Source: Enchytraeus crypticus (taxonomy: Eukaryota > Annelida > Clitellata > Enchytraeida > Enchytraeidae). From it: 64,000 nt of DNA. Position numbers and translations under genes: made by a program. The DNA lies in contig CAJHZI010000198.1 of assembly GCA_905160935.1 (NCBI GenBank), positions 123,501 through 187,500 on the forward strand, given 5' to 3'. The notes beneath the pieces are model-generated. The model saw only the letters and a program-made list of their open reading frames with translations, was not told the origin of the DNA and did not search any database. The first letter of the stretch is position 1. Every line of letters starts with the position of its first letter. Below, one piece after another: positions 57,601-59,968 of the stretch.

Positions 57601-58320
57601 CCTGACATAAAGCGAAAATTATGTGGGCCTAAAAATGTTCAAACTCGATGCCTCTACTCAATGTCGTTAAATATACAAGAGGATATGAAAAATCAAGTGG
57701 AATATTATAAGAATTTAAGTAACTGCATTTAAACTTAGTTACCCTAGGACGATTTTGCTACTTTACATGATTGAAAATACTGCTCTCATAAAAATACTAA
57801 AGCCATGTTTAACGTCAATTTCTGGTCTCGAAAGCTTATGAGTGATGTGTTTAGGTTTGATCCCTAGACCTACTGATCCGCAGCCTGAAACCTTCCCGAA
57901 CATGCTACTGGTTTTGCGTAAAATGTATTTAAATAATTAATCTCCCTTTTGCTCTGTTTTCAGGGTAAATTTTCGCCGAAAAGCGACGTATGGGCATTCG
58001 CTGTGACGCTGTGGGAGATACTAACATTTGCCCGGGCACTCCCATTCCAAGCCCTCAGCGATGAACAGCTGGTCAGCAACGCTCGCTACCACTACACTTC
58101 TGACAGTCAGGTCACCCACCTGCCTCAGTCACAGAACTGTCCTAAAGAGATCTACGACCTCATGAGGGAGTGCTGGAACCGTGACGACCTGTCCCGCCCC
58201 GCATTCCGTGAAATCCACATGTTCCTTCAGCGGAAGAACATGGGATACAGTCCGTCAGACGAGTCGTCTCTAGTTCTAAGTTCAGTCGATGTTGATGTAA
58301 CGACGGTGCCTTTTGTCTAG
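3042..58320 (+). CDS. Ddr: Discoidin domain receptor (DDR), 14 coding exons, predicted catalytically impaired
   Basis: Joined span of 14 exons (3042-3162, 32526-32631, 39342-39483, 43921-44010, 46340-46487, 47249-47502, 48158-48446, 51660-52124, 53349-53535, 53976-54114, 54576-54688, 55716-55916, 56904-57138, 57964-58320). They sum to 2847 nt, or 948 codons plus TAG; every junction is GT-AG with matching phase. Order of parts: signal peptide (about 1-38), discoidin domain (about 43-199), discoidin-like domain (about 203-383), stalk, single transmembrane helix (411-434), long cytosolic juxtamembrane region (435-633), tyrosine kinase fold (634-920), short tail. Known family role: collagen-binding receptor tyrosine kinases at the cell surface controlling adhesion and matrix remodelling. 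Length is near human DDR1/DDR2. Odd points seen: beta3 Lys is Arg674, DFG is D797-F-A799, and the canonical DDR activation-loop tyrosine trio is reduced to Tyr809. Collagen binding and loss of catalysis are inference. Confidence 0.93.
3739..4003 (-). repeat. Family E dispersed repeat
   Basis: (CT)n followed by TAGTGTTCTACCAAGTGGCAG and the full set of family E blocks, ending near the ACACAGG motif. One of the best-preserved copies. Confidence 0.75.
4540..4600. repeat. (GA)n microsatellite
   Basis: Near-pure GA run with few interruptions. Confidence 0.9.
4783..4886. repeat. (TA)n microsatellite
   Basis: TA run with a few C and G interruptions; open reading frames of Tyr-Ile on either strand here are artefacts of the repeat. 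Confidence 0.95.
5579..5726 (+). repeat. Family A tRNA-derived SINE
   Basis: Head GGAGCCAATGGCGATGTCGG resembles an A box, and GGGGTTCAAATCC 50 bp on is a good B box. A body with the GACATCGCTTTCGAGTGAGG block follows, ending GAAACTGACGTTAATATTAG. Together with the reversed copy at 6019 it forms an inverted pair 290 bp apart. Confidence 0.8.
6019..6154 (-). repeat. Family A tRNA-derived SINE, reversed
   Basis: Reverse of the family A plan: AGCTAAAAGCTAAGG tail, AGTCAGTTTCTTCACTCGAA module, GGATTTGAACCCC (B box complement) and CTGGCTCCAGCC. Confidence 0.8.
7033..7212 (-). repeat. (CT)n tract and partial family E repeat
   Basis: A 50-bp CT run is followed by TAGTGTTCTACCAAGAGGGT and the CCATCGATTAACGAGTTAA block. 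The far part of the family is missing. Confidence 0.7.
7311..7430 (+). repeat. Family G tRNA-like SINE, degenerate
   Basis: GGAAGGCCGAGTAGGTAGCA resembles the GGATGGCCGA head of copies at 17310 and 30480. The body is diverged. Confidence 0.45.
8842..9001 (+). repeat. Truncated family A SINE running into a 16-bp minisatellite
   Basis: GATGTCGGTAAGCTATGTGG to GGTTCAAATCC is a family A head. It breaks off at about 8892 into seven tandem copies of a 16-bp unit, GGTATTCCCATTTTAC, almost identical (one C to T). Confidence 0.85.
10656..10768. repeat. (TA)n microsatellite
   Basis: Two long TA runs separated by a few odd bases. Confidence 0.95.
11751..11896 (-). repeat. Family A SINE, reversed, with duplicated head end
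   Basis: GTTAACGTCAGTTTCCTAAC, B-box complement GGATTTGAACCCC and CCACTGGCTCCAGCC. The last 17-18 bp are duplicated in tandem at 11862-11896. Confidence 0.8.
12740..13560. repeat. 26-bp dimeric minisatellite with 156-bp higher-order repeat
   Basis: About 30 copies of a 26-bp unit built from two related 13-mers, GAGCTTGCTCTAT and GAGCTCATCGTAT. Variant patterns recur at a spacing of 156 bp (13005 and 13161), which is six units, so a block of six was itself duplicated. Confidence 0.95.
14200..14440. repeat. Local duplications: ATCATAATGTAATAA units and a 77-bp tandem duplication
   Basis: Short ATCATAATGTAA-like units at 14200-14290, then a segment starting AATAAACAGAAGAGG at 14314 and again at 14391 carrying the same GGGCTGGATGTAAGGTTGAA text. 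Confidence 0.75.
14946..15262. repeat. (TA)n-rich tracts with partial inverted symmetry
   Basis: TA runs at about 15125-15160 and 15222-15262. Flanking text such as ATAATATAATTGTTATATAT and ATATATAACAATTATATTAT is mirrored, as is TGCATTATGAAAACGCACCT versus AGGTGCATTTTCATAATGCA at 15017 and 15305, so the block is a large imperfect palindrome. Confidence 0.75.
15755..16440 (-). mobile_element. 5'-truncated non-LTR retrotransposon (LINE) copy 1
   Basis: Read on the minus strand it encodes the region after the reverse transcriptase active site: a [13 protein letters not shown] block (shifted), [43 protein letters not shown], then [11 protein letters not shown] and [13 protein letters not shown]. 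The 3' end is GGACCTGCCAGTAGGCAGTG CACTAA then (GA)n. A TGA replaces a Trp codon just before YGCETW. Copy 2 at 37699 is nearly identical by eye (roughly 97%), pointing to recent mobility. Autonomous function is lost by truncation. Confidence 0.88.
15773..16153 (-). pseudogene. LINE ORF2 C-terminal fragment (126 codons)
   Basis: Open frame [13 protein letters not shown] through [10 protein letters not shown] and [12 protein letters not shown]: the conserved C-terminal part found after reverse transcriptase domains of many invertebrate LINEs. Lacks the endonuclease and polymerase catalytic motifs, so it is a fragment. Confidence 0.85.
17310..17422 (+). repeat. Family G tRNA-like SINE
   Basis: GGATGGTCGGATGGATAGCA head, CAGGAGGCCGTCGGTTCAAAT (B-box like), then CTCTTGTGATACGAAAACAG and ACGTTAGGC. 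Aligns with the copy at 30480-30592. Confidence 0.65.
17766..17826. repeat. (GA)n-(GACA)n microsatellite
   Basis: GA run directly followed by seven GACA units. Confidence 0.95.
18747..18875 (-). repeat. Family A SINE, reversed
   Basis: TTAACGTCAGTTTCCTCACC module, GGATTTGAACCC, GATCCGCGGTCGAATATCTT and CCACTGGCTCCAGCC; a near-complete copy. Confidence 0.8.
18905..19065 (-). repeat. Family F dispersed repeat
   Basis: Shares GAGTGTTACTGTTGTCAGTG, ATCGAGCACTATTGAG and AAAACGGTCCAAAAT with segments at 38612-38720 (same strand) and 24785-24910 (opposite strand). Confidence 0.6.
22393..22551. repeat. 51-bp minisatellite rich in GATAACAA
   Basis: About three copies of a 51-bp unit made of GATAACAACAGT/GATAACAATAG sub-units. 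Because 51 is a multiple of three, frames stay open on both strands; I do not consider them genes. Confidence 0.85.
24785..24910 (+). repeat. Family F dispersed repeat with (ATT/GTT)n tail
   Basis: CGTTTTTGGACC, GATTTTGTCTCAATAGTGCT, CGATGTTGTCATTGATGACT and GTACTCTAATTGTTGTTATT; the terminal triplet run looks like a retroposon tail. A short reversed piece follows at 24968-25015. Confidence 0.6.
25484..25530. repeat. (CT)n microsatellite
   Basis: Uninterrupted CT run within a pyrimidine-rich stretch. Confidence 0.95.
25695..25761. repeat. (TA)n microsatellite
   Basis: Uninterrupted TA run of about 66 bp. Confidence 0.95.
26957..27091. repeat. (TA)n microsatellite
   Basis: Long TA run with sparse interruptions. 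Confidence 0.95.
27222..27481. repeat. (TA)n tracts flanking an inverted pair of LINE 3' ends
   Basis: TA runs at 27222-27300 and 27424-27481 enclose a reversed LINE 3' segment (ACGCCTCCACTCGTCTTTGT...) followed by a forward one (GGAAAACGGAAGACAGATAA...GGCAGTGTGTG). The two arms can pair over about 37 bp. Confidence 0.75.
27962..28088 (-). repeat. Family A SINE, reversed, diverged
   Basis: AGTTTAACGTCAGTTTCCCG module is clear; the head is strongly diverged and ends near CATCCAGCCGG. Confidence 0.55.
28160..28370 (-). repeat. tRNA-like SINE, reversed
   Basis: On the minus strand GTGTCTCAGTGGCTCAGTGT looks like an A-box region and GGGATCAATTCCCGG like a B box, spaced as in a tRNA-derived head. 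Body includes GACGTC and CCGAAGGGCTTCTCTTGAAG, related to text at 32100 and 32330. Confidence 0.5.
29222..29432. repeat. (CAGTA)n-type 5-bp minisatellite
   Basis: About 40 units of CAGTA with CAGCA, CAATA and similar variants. Frames open in all phases are repeat artefacts. Confidence 0.9.
29600..29912 (+). repeat. Family E repeat with (GA)n tail
   Basis: Same family as 1018-1291 but on the other strand: GCAACGCGAAACCACCTCAA, CCATATTTTCTTCCAAGCTA, GGACTTGTCACTTGG, ending in a GA run to 29912. Confidence 0.75.
30480..30592 (+). repeat. Family G tRNA-like SINE
   Basis: GGATGGCCGAATAGATTGCA head (tRNA-Leu/Ser-like), AAGTTCGTATTCC as B-box position, then GGACCGTCTCTGATAATATC, CCTTGTCAAACAGAAACAGA and CGTAAA. 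Confidence 0.7.
30635..30907 (+). repeat. Family B SINE-like repeat
   Basis: GC-richer segment with GGGACTCCTGAGTGCTATAC and AAGCAGTTAACC, ending GAGGAACTGGACGTTAAATCC and a (TTGA)n tail. Shares the tail with 31830-31972 and 45005-45132. Confidence 0.65.
31024..31161 (-). repeat. Family A SINE, reversed, with (AGCTAA)n tail
   Basis: Starts AAAGCTAAAGCTAAAGCTAA (simple-repeat tail), then AGCGTCAGTTTCCTCACTCG, AGCCCAGGATTTGAACCC and CCACTGGCTTCAG. The clearest example of the family A tail. Confidence 0.85.
31630..31716 (-). repeat. Family A SINE, reversed, 5'-truncated
   Basis: TTAACGTCAGTTTCCTCACT, GCGCAGGATTTTAATCCCAC and ACTGATCCGC, then unrelated text. Confidence 0.7.
31830..31972 (+). 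repeat. Family B SINE-like repeat
   Basis: CAGTCGTCATCGTGTGGTGC, GTGTAGAGTCCGCAAGAGAC, ACGAGGAACCGGACGTTAAA and a TTGATT tail. Confidence 0.7.
32100..32405. repeat. Two tandem copies of a diverged repeat
   Basis: TTTAACGTCAAGGTTCAGAA at 32112 and TTTAACGGCAAGGTCAGAAG at 32328 each begin about 85 bp of similar text ending TACCGTCA.AAAGA. Confidence 0.6.
32526..32631 (+). CDS. Ddr: DDR coding exon 2: start of discoidin domain
   Basis: Residues 41-76, entered after TTTGCAG and left at GTTTGT, phases 1 in and 2 out. It holds the first domain cysteine (C43) and the [17 protein letters not shown] block, matching the LGM-SG-IPD-DI-ASS signature of DDR discoidin domains. In the first collagen-contact loop the human DDR2 Trp52 and Thr56 positions are Tyr65 and Ser69 here. 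A 33-bp-unit minisatellite starts about 80 bp after the donor. Confidence 0.93.
32711..33215. repeat. Degenerate minisatellite, unit about 33 bp
   Basis: Repeated GATATGATG.AGT.AAATGATGGACTATT units, about 14 copies with heavy variation, starting 80 bp after the exon 2 donor. Confidence 0.85.
36462..37021 (-). mobile_element. 5'-truncated CR1/L2-like LINE 3' end with intact frame
   Basis: On the minus strand 126 codons run without a stop from 37021 to TAA at 36641-36643. Blocks [60 protein letters not shown] and [10 protein letters not shown] are the hallmark C-terminus after the reverse transcriptase of CR1/L2-type LINEs. A 180-bp 3' UTR follows and ends in a short (TGTTA)n-like tail at 36462-36480. 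It lacks an early ATG, so simple ORF scans miss it. Confidence 0.85.
37550..37698. repeat. GTAC-rich array remnant followed by (AAT)n
   Basis: GTACGCGACAGTGCTGTAAT and similar text at 37550-37622 belongs to the same array as 38755-39250. It is followed by an AAT/TAG triplet run to 37698. Confidence 0.8.
37699..38550 (+). mobile_element. 5'-truncated LINE copy 2
   Basis: Encodes [13 protein letters not shown] (the FADD reverse transcriptase active-site motif), [30 protein letters not shown], then in another frame [28 protein letters not shown] and [11 protein letters not shown]. 3' end GGACCTGCCAGTAGGCAGTG then (GA)n at 38538. Compared with copy 1 it has a frame break near 38080, a one-base loss near 38397 and a GAG-to-TAG change near 38491, so it is dead. 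Confidence 0.9.
38612..38720 (-). repeat. Family F dispersed repeat
   Basis: TAGAGAGCTACTATTGTCCA, GACATCGAGCGCTATTGAGA and GGTCCAAAACGGTGC, preceded by an (AAT)n run as its tail. Confidence 0.65.
38755..39250. repeat. 36-bp minisatellite rich in GTACTG/CAGTAC
   Basis: About ten copies of a 36-bp unit including GTACAGTACTGTAATAGTGC and AGTACTATGCTGTGCG. Many units hold short palindromes around GTAC. Ends about 90 bp before exon 3. Confidence 0.9.
39342..39483 (+). CDS. Ddr: DDR coding exon 3: discoidin domain
   Basis: Residues 76-123, phase 2 in and 0 out, acceptor TTTTTCACAG, donor GTAAGT. It contains the GGAWCP motif and the [21 protein letters not shown] block, which matches the EYLQVDLQRLHLVALVGTQGR strand of human DDR1. 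It follows directly on a GTAC-rich tandem array (to about 39250) and is followed by a 16-bp minisatellite from 39651. Confidence 0.95.
39651..40060. repeat. 16-bp minisatellite (AAGTGGCACACGCANN)
   Basis: About 25 copies, mostly 16 bp with a few of 17, alternating GGCACACGCA, GGCACACGTA and GGAACACGCA variants. The Cys-rich open frames of 100-160 codons on both strands are products of the repeat. Confidence 0.95.
40198..40415 (+). repeat. Family C tRNA-like SINE
   Basis: GTCTCAATAGCGAGTGGCTA head, GTGGGTTCGAATCCCAGCC (good B box), and a conserved end ACATGTGGTATTAAAAGTGA TAGATATCAACATGGTTGAT. Two more copies at 44330 and 63018. Confidence 0.8.
41166..41516 (-). mobile_element. LINE C-terminal fragment
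   Basis: Open minus-strand frame with [50 protein letters not shown] and [12 protein letters not shown]. This is the pattern after reverse transcriptase in several LINE groups (R-x-x-x-Y-x-F-x-S-V...W-N-x-x-P...F-K-x-x-L). Truncated at its 5' side by a stop before the first block. Confidence 0.75.
43727..43810 (-). mobile_element. LINE 3'-end fragment (copies 1/2 family)
   Basis: (CT)nTTAGTACAATGCCTATTGTC AGGTCCATGG and ACGCCTCTACGCTTCTCTGT; only the last 80 bp of the LINE. Confidence 0.8.
43921..44010 (+). CDS. Ddr: DDR coding exon 4: discoidin domain
   Basis: Residues 124-153, phase 0 in and out. Peptide [20 protein letters not shown] and following KFRDRKGNE aligns with GKEFSRSYRLRYSRDGRRWMGWKDRWGQE of human DDR1. 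Acceptor TTCGTTCAG. The donor GTTATT is weak, but the frame stops 20 nt further on and exon 5 continues the domain exactly, so the boundary is well constrained. Confidence 0.9.
44330..44575 (+). repeat. Family C tRNA-like SINE
   Basis: GGTTCGATTCCCGGAAAACT (B box), GATATTAAAATCTCAGAAAA and GTATTAAAAGTGATAGATAT tail block. Confidence 0.75.
45005..45132 (+). repeat. Family B SINE-like repeat with (TTGA)n tail
   Basis: CTCGTCATCGCGTGCTGCTT, GTGCAGAGTCCACTTGAGAC, and CCGAACGTTGTTGATTGATTGATTGA. Confidence 0.7.
46340..46487 (+). CDS. Ddr: DDR coding exon 5: end of discoidin domain
   Basis: Residues 154-203, phase 0 in and 1 out, acceptor ending GGCAG, donor GTATGT. It reads LISGNDNPF, then [19 protein letters not shown] and [13 protein letters not shown], matching ISGNEDPEG, LGPPMVARLVRFYP and CLRVELYGC of DDR1. 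It completes the first domain with C191 and C199. The frame has no internal ATG early on, so it is recognised by homology and by phase fit between exons 4 and 6. Confidence 0.93.
46488..47248 (+). other. DDR intron 5
   Basis: GTATGT...CTTTCCAG. Contains a short 19-bp-unit array (46790-46880) and a partial family A SINE, reversed (46996-47076). Confidence 0.85.
46790..46880. repeat. 19-bp minisatellite (GTGAGTGACCTAGTTAAAT)
   Basis: About five units, the same unit as the larger array at 54122-54375 after exon 10. Confidence 0.9.
47249..47502 (+). CDS. Ddr: DDR coding exon 6: discoidin-like domain, first half
   Basis: Residues 203-287, phase 1 in and 0 out, acceptor CTTTCCAG. Contains [11 protein letters not shown], then [21 protein letters not shown] and [11 protein letters not shown], matching DGLLSYTAPVG, STYDG, GGLGQLADGVVG and GYDYVGWSNHS of DDR1. 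N278-D-T is a possible N-glycosylation sequon. The intron donor GTTACC is non-ideal, but ending at Q287 joins smoothly to exon 7. Confidence 0.95.
47503..48157 (+). other. DDR intron 6
   Basis: AT-rich, 655 bp, with a clean pyrimidine-rich acceptor; no repeat or other feature recognised. Confidence 0.85.
48158..48446 (+). CDS. Ddr: DDR coding exon 7: discoidin-like domain, second half
   Basis: Residues 288-384, phase 0 in and 1 out, acceptor TTCTCTACAG, donor GTCAGG. Contains [20 protein letters not shown], close to [20 protein letters not shown] of DDR2, with the sequon N297-F-T retained, and ends [11 protein letters not shown] as in DDR2. GC-richer than its surroundings. A 12-bp minisatellite begins essentially at the donor. 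Confidence 0.95.
48450..48780. repeat. 12-bp minisatellite (CTATCAGTTAAT)
   Basis: More than 20 units with small changes, starting within a few bases of the exon 7 donor at 48447. The unit is a multiple of three, so open frames of Asn-Leu-Ser-Val type arise; not a gene. Confidence 0.95.
49009..49291 (+). repeat. Family E repeat
   Basis: GCTGTGTCCGGGTCACTGAA, AAGGGGAACCATCTCAGAAG, GATTAACTCGTTAATCGCGA and GGACTTGTCAAATGGTAGAA, ending GAGAGAGGG. Confidence 0.75.
50475..50590. repeat. (TA)n tract, left side of the mariner insertion
   Basis: TA-rich tract interrupted by AAATA; continues in kind after the element at 51387. Confidence 0.9.
50591..51386 (-). mobile_element. Non-autonomous Tc1/mariner-superfamily DNA transposon
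   Basis: Ends CACTGTGAGT and its inverse ACTCACAGTG begin terminal inverted repeats of about 90 bp (ACATGTGCGCAGT and GTGAACCGATTTT recur in inverse order at the far end). Both sides are flanked by TA, the superfamily's target duplication. At 796 bp it is too short for an intact element; the inside keeps only the C-terminal piece of a transposase on the minus strand. Orientation follows that gene. Confidence 0.85.
50878..51021 (-). pseudogene. Tc1/mariner transposase C-terminal remnant
   Basis: [26 protein letters not shown], stop, [19 protein letters not shown], stop. The block is the usual end of Tc1/mariner transposases, where a Trp normally stands at the internal TAG (50938-50940). The catalytic DDE/D region is missing. 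Confidence 0.8.
51406..51640. repeat. (TA)n tracts before exon 8
   Basis: TA runs at 51406-51443 and 51586-51640 with AT-rich text between. The last run ends 20 nt before the exon 8 acceptor. Confidence 0.95.
51660..52124 (+). CDS. Ddr: DDR coding exon 8: stalk, transmembrane helix, juxtamembrane
   Basis: Residues 384-539, phase 1 in and 1 out. A short Pro/Thr/Ser extracellular stalk is followed by a 24-residue hydrophobic helix (about 411-434, [20 protein letters not shown]) and the basic stop-transfer MRRRSLRKK. The long Gly/Pro-rich juxtamembrane part has scattered tyrosines and a PPAY motif (530-533), a possible WW-domain ligand; the NPxY motif of human DDR1 is not present. The 3' splice site lies about 20 nt after a (TA)n tract and lacks an ordinary pyrimidine tract; donor GTATGC. 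Confidence 0.93.
52221..52492 (-). repeat. Family E repeat, near full length
   Basis: (CT)nGGTCTTCTGCCAAG, CATTCCATTGATTAACGAGT, ACGGCTTCTGAGGTGATTTT and GTCCGGACACAACACGGGTA. Confidence 0.8.
52682..52845 (-). mobile_element. LINE 3'-end fragment
   Basis: (CT)nTTAGTGCACTGTCTACTGG CAGGTCC, CGCTTTCCTCTTCATTTCCA and CTCGGCCTGCCCCTGCCTCT, as in copy 1. Confidence 0.88.
53349..53535 (+). CDS. Ddr: DDR coding exon 9: juxtamembrane region
   Basis: Residues 539-601, phase 1 in and 2 out. Starts [12 protein letters not shown], matching the NTYAVP motif of DDR1 just ahead of the kinase domain, so Tyr545 is a conserved candidate phosphosite. The frame stays open into the intron to 53680; I end the exon at AG|GTTCTT because it fits exon 10 in phase and adds no foreign sequence. 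Confidence 0.88.
53536..53975 (+). other. DDR intron 9 with 16-bp array
   Basis: AT-rich; tandem GAACTAATAGTAAGTA units (16 bp, about six copies) lie at 53815-53912. Confidence 0.85.
53976..54114 (+). CDS. Ddr: DDR coding exon 10: kinase N-lobe, glycine loop
   Basis: Residues 601-647, phase 2 in and 0 out, donor GTGAGT. Carries [14 protein letters not shown], the glycine-rich loop. The three glycines (641, 643, 646) are kept, but the usual Phe before the third Gly is Ser645 (DDR2: GEGQFG). A 19-bp minisatellite containing donor-like motifs starts at the splice donor. Confidence 0.93.
54115..54575 (+). other. DDR intron 10
   Basis: GTGAGT...TTGTGCAG. The first 260 bp are a minisatellite; the rest is AT-rich. 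Confidence 0.9.
54122..54375. repeat. 19-bp minisatellite beginning at the exon 10 donor
   Basis: About 13 units of GTGAGTGACCTAGTTAAAT with variants. Several units start GTGAGT or GTAAGT, which are consensus splice-donor hexamers. Confidence 0.93.
54576..54688 (+). CDS. Ddr: DDR coding exon 11: kinase N-lobe, beta3 strand
   Basis: Residues 648-685, phase 0 in and 2 out, acceptor TTGTGCAG. IHICET continues the glycine-loop strand (DDR2: VHLCEV). The beta3 strand reads IVVAR; an ungapped alignment to DDR2 LVAVKMLR...NAR places Arg674 (codon AGG at 54654-54656) on the ATP-contacting lysine of the VAVK motif. Loss of that lysine usually abolishes catalysis. Confidence 0.93.
54689..55715 (+). 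other. DDR intron 11
   Basis: GTTTGT...GTTCCAG. Contains a (CT)n tract (54757-54840), a CTACTAGTATACTAATGTA-type short array (54928-55015), and a LINE 3' end (55455-55590). Confidence 0.85.
55455..55590 (-). mobile_element. LINE 3'-end fragment
   Basis: (CT)nTTAGTGCACTGCCTACTAG CAGGTCCATGG, ACGCCTTCACTC and CCACATATGAGTGAATCTTT. Confidence 0.85.
55716..55916 (+). CDS. Ddr: DDR coding exon 12: kinase helix C to hinge
   Basis: Residues 685-752, phase 2 in and 2 out, acceptor [30 protein letters not shown] matches [20 protein letters not shown] of DDR2, keeping helix C Glu691. [20 protein letters not shown] is the hinge and helix D (DDR2: [20 protein letters not shown]). Ends in a short Ser/Gln-rich insert as in other DDRs. 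Confidence 0.95.
55917..56903 (+). other. DDR intron 12
   Basis: GTAGTT...TTAAAG. Holds a family B repeat, reversed (55962-56040: CAATCAATC, ATTTAACGTCCGGTTCCTCG) and a family A SINE (56261-56386). The acceptor is unusual, ending GTTAAAG rather than CAG. Confidence 0.8.
56261..56386 (+). repeat. Family A SINE, diverged
   Basis: GGTAGTAATGTCGATAATAA, ACCGCGGATCAGTATTTGTA, CACTGACATCGCTTTCAC and GATGAAACTGACGTTAAGGG. Confidence 0.7.
56904..57138 (+). CDS. Ddr: DDR coding exon 13: catalytic and activation loops
   Basis: Residues 752-830, phase 2 in and 0 out. [12 protein letters not shown] is followed by an intact catalytic loop HRDLAARN (Asp779, Asn784). The magnesium motif is D797-F-A799 instead of DFG (GCT at 57043-57045). 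In the activation loop [11 protein letters not shown] replaces SRNLYSGDYYR of DDR2, leaving only Tyr809 of three autophosphorylation tyrosines. [14 protein letters not shown] closes the loop normally. Donor GTTTAT. Confidence 0.95.
57139..57963 (+). other. DDR intron 13
   Basis: GTTTAT...CTGTTTTCAG. A 124-codon open stretch (57358-57732) looks like chance. A reversed family A SINE lies at 57800-57916 just before the acceptor. Confidence 0.85.
57800..57916 (-). repeat. Family A SINE, reversed, diverged
   Basis: GCCATGTTTAACGTCAATTT CTGGTCTCGAAAGC, GTTTGATCCCTAGACC and CTGATCCGCAGCC. Confidence 0.65.
57964..58320 (+). CDS. Ddr: DDR coding exon 14: kinase C-lobe, tail and stop
   Basis: Residues 831-948 and TAG at 58318-58320; phase 0 in, acceptor [30 protein letters not shown] is helix [11 protein letters not shown] follows DDR LSDEQVIEN, and [16 protein letters not shown] plus the RPAF motif form the end of the C-lobe. 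The domain ends [15 protein letters not shown], a form I associate with arthropod DDRs, then a Ser/Val/Asp-rich tail ending TTVPFV. No clear AATAAA lies close by; an ATTAAA occurs near 58783. Confidence 0.95.
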   Translation, partial: GKFSPKSDVWAFAVTLWEILTFARALPFQALSDEQLVSNARYHYTSDSQVTHLPQSQNCPKEIYDLMRECWNRDDLSRPAFREIHMFLQRKNMGYSPSDESSLVLSSVDVDVTTVPFV

Positions 58321-59843
58321 TAAATGTCTGGCTAATTGTGTAGCGGATATTTGAGTTATTTGCAAATGTACGCATTAGAGTTGTGGGCTATGCATTATCA
58401 TGTTCACAGAGATACTGTGAGATTTGAATTTCTTAATGTCTACAGAAACTTACATGTAGATAAATTGTTATGTTTAGGGTCAGTTCTCAATTTTTACTGA
58501 AGTAAAACACAAGCATTATGGATCAATAGGTACGGGAGTCTAATCCACACTTCACTAGTTTCTCAGAATCTACAATTGAACATGACTATTGCGATTAGAT
58601 ATTGCATGTGTATTACAAGAATCGACTCTTAAGTGTTTCTTTAAAAAATAGCCTAGCCGTTATATTGTAAATTATATTTTTCCAGGATAATGGTTCAAGG
58701 GGTTTAGAATTTACACGTCGCATAAAATGCTGTTCATAACATAATTGCTTGACGGAAGTTAATTGATTTGTTTGTAGTAGATATTAAAGTTTTTGACTGT
58801 GTCAGAAATTTGCGCTTACTATCATTGACAGATTACCAACTGGCTTTTTTGCTACAAAAATTAAAGCTAATCAACTATGTCGGTATTCCTGTGTTTATTA
58901 TTGCATAGAATTAAATTTGACAACTGCCGCTAAACTACTTGTAGAAGCCTAACATTTGAGAGAACTTTGCGTTGCTATCGTTGAGATTTGAATAAGAATT
59001 AATCCTAGAACTACAGCTGATCTAGTTATATCCGTTTATTGTTTTACGATTTCTCTCTTGAATGTGATTTTGCAATTTTCTTTTTCAGCAAGCTTAAATT
59101 GAATGCTTCTTTCCGCTTCGTGTGTCCACAGCTGTCATCCTGTTTAATCAGCTTCTCTCTGAGTTAATTAAGTTTTGTTGAGTAAAAAGAATTGATATTA
59201 ATATTAAACAATTACCAAGAATATTTCCTTTCGTTGAATATATAGTTCATTAGACTAAAAGTCAGAAATCGTGAATATTTTGTTTGCACTTTTAGGTATT
59301 GCTACTTATCGGCTGTCCTTTAATAATTAATTAATAACCTTTAACTCAGGAATATGTATAATTCCATCTTAGTGAAGATTAGATGCAATTTCGGCAAGCT
59401 TCACAGAGCTTGAAAATTTAAATTTCTTTTTGCTATTAAAAATAATTATTATTATACGATATAAAAGTCTCAAGTTTAAAATATGTTTCCGTATCACAAC
59501 ACTGTCTGAGACGGTCCGGCTAGGATTCGAATCGATTACACGTAAATTTTATTTTTCTACATGTTTGCGTTATGTGAGTACGATGACAATGGCGTTAAAT
59601 ATTTAGACGATCGATCCTTTTGTTGTCTGACTGTTGAAGAAACTTACGAAGCTTTAACAATCTGAGCTAATCTGTGATATTACTTGAGTACACGGTAGGT
59701 TAGCTTGTAGTTGTGTTTCTCTTTGTCTACTTTCTCACGTGTAAGATGTAGAACTTTGTCAGAGTGGATTTACACAAACGTCTTAATTATAATTGCGTGG
59801 ATTTGCACAAACGCTCTAATTATAATTGCATTCTGTGAAAGTT

Positions 59844-59968
59844 CCCTATACAATACAATGCTGCAATTGTTAGAGAGACGCTAATGACGCTAAATAAGAA
59901 AACAAATTATTATTACGAATATTTAGCATGATCGTCTCTCTATCACTATTGTATTGTATAGTATAGGG
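59844..59968. repeat. 125-bp imperfect foldback (MITE or hairpin RNA candidate)
   Basis: CCCTATACAATACAAT at the left and ATTGTATTGTATAGTATAGGG at the right; inner AGAGAGACG pairs with CGTCTCTCT and GCTAAATA with TATTTAGC. The arms are about 50 bp with bulges around an AT-rich loop of about 23 nt. Confidence 0.75.

Noticed and set aside
57358..57732. 124-codon open frame inside DDR intron 13
   Set aside because: No recognisable domain, AT-rich codon use unlike DDR exons, and including it would break the exact exon 13-14 join of the kinase domain.
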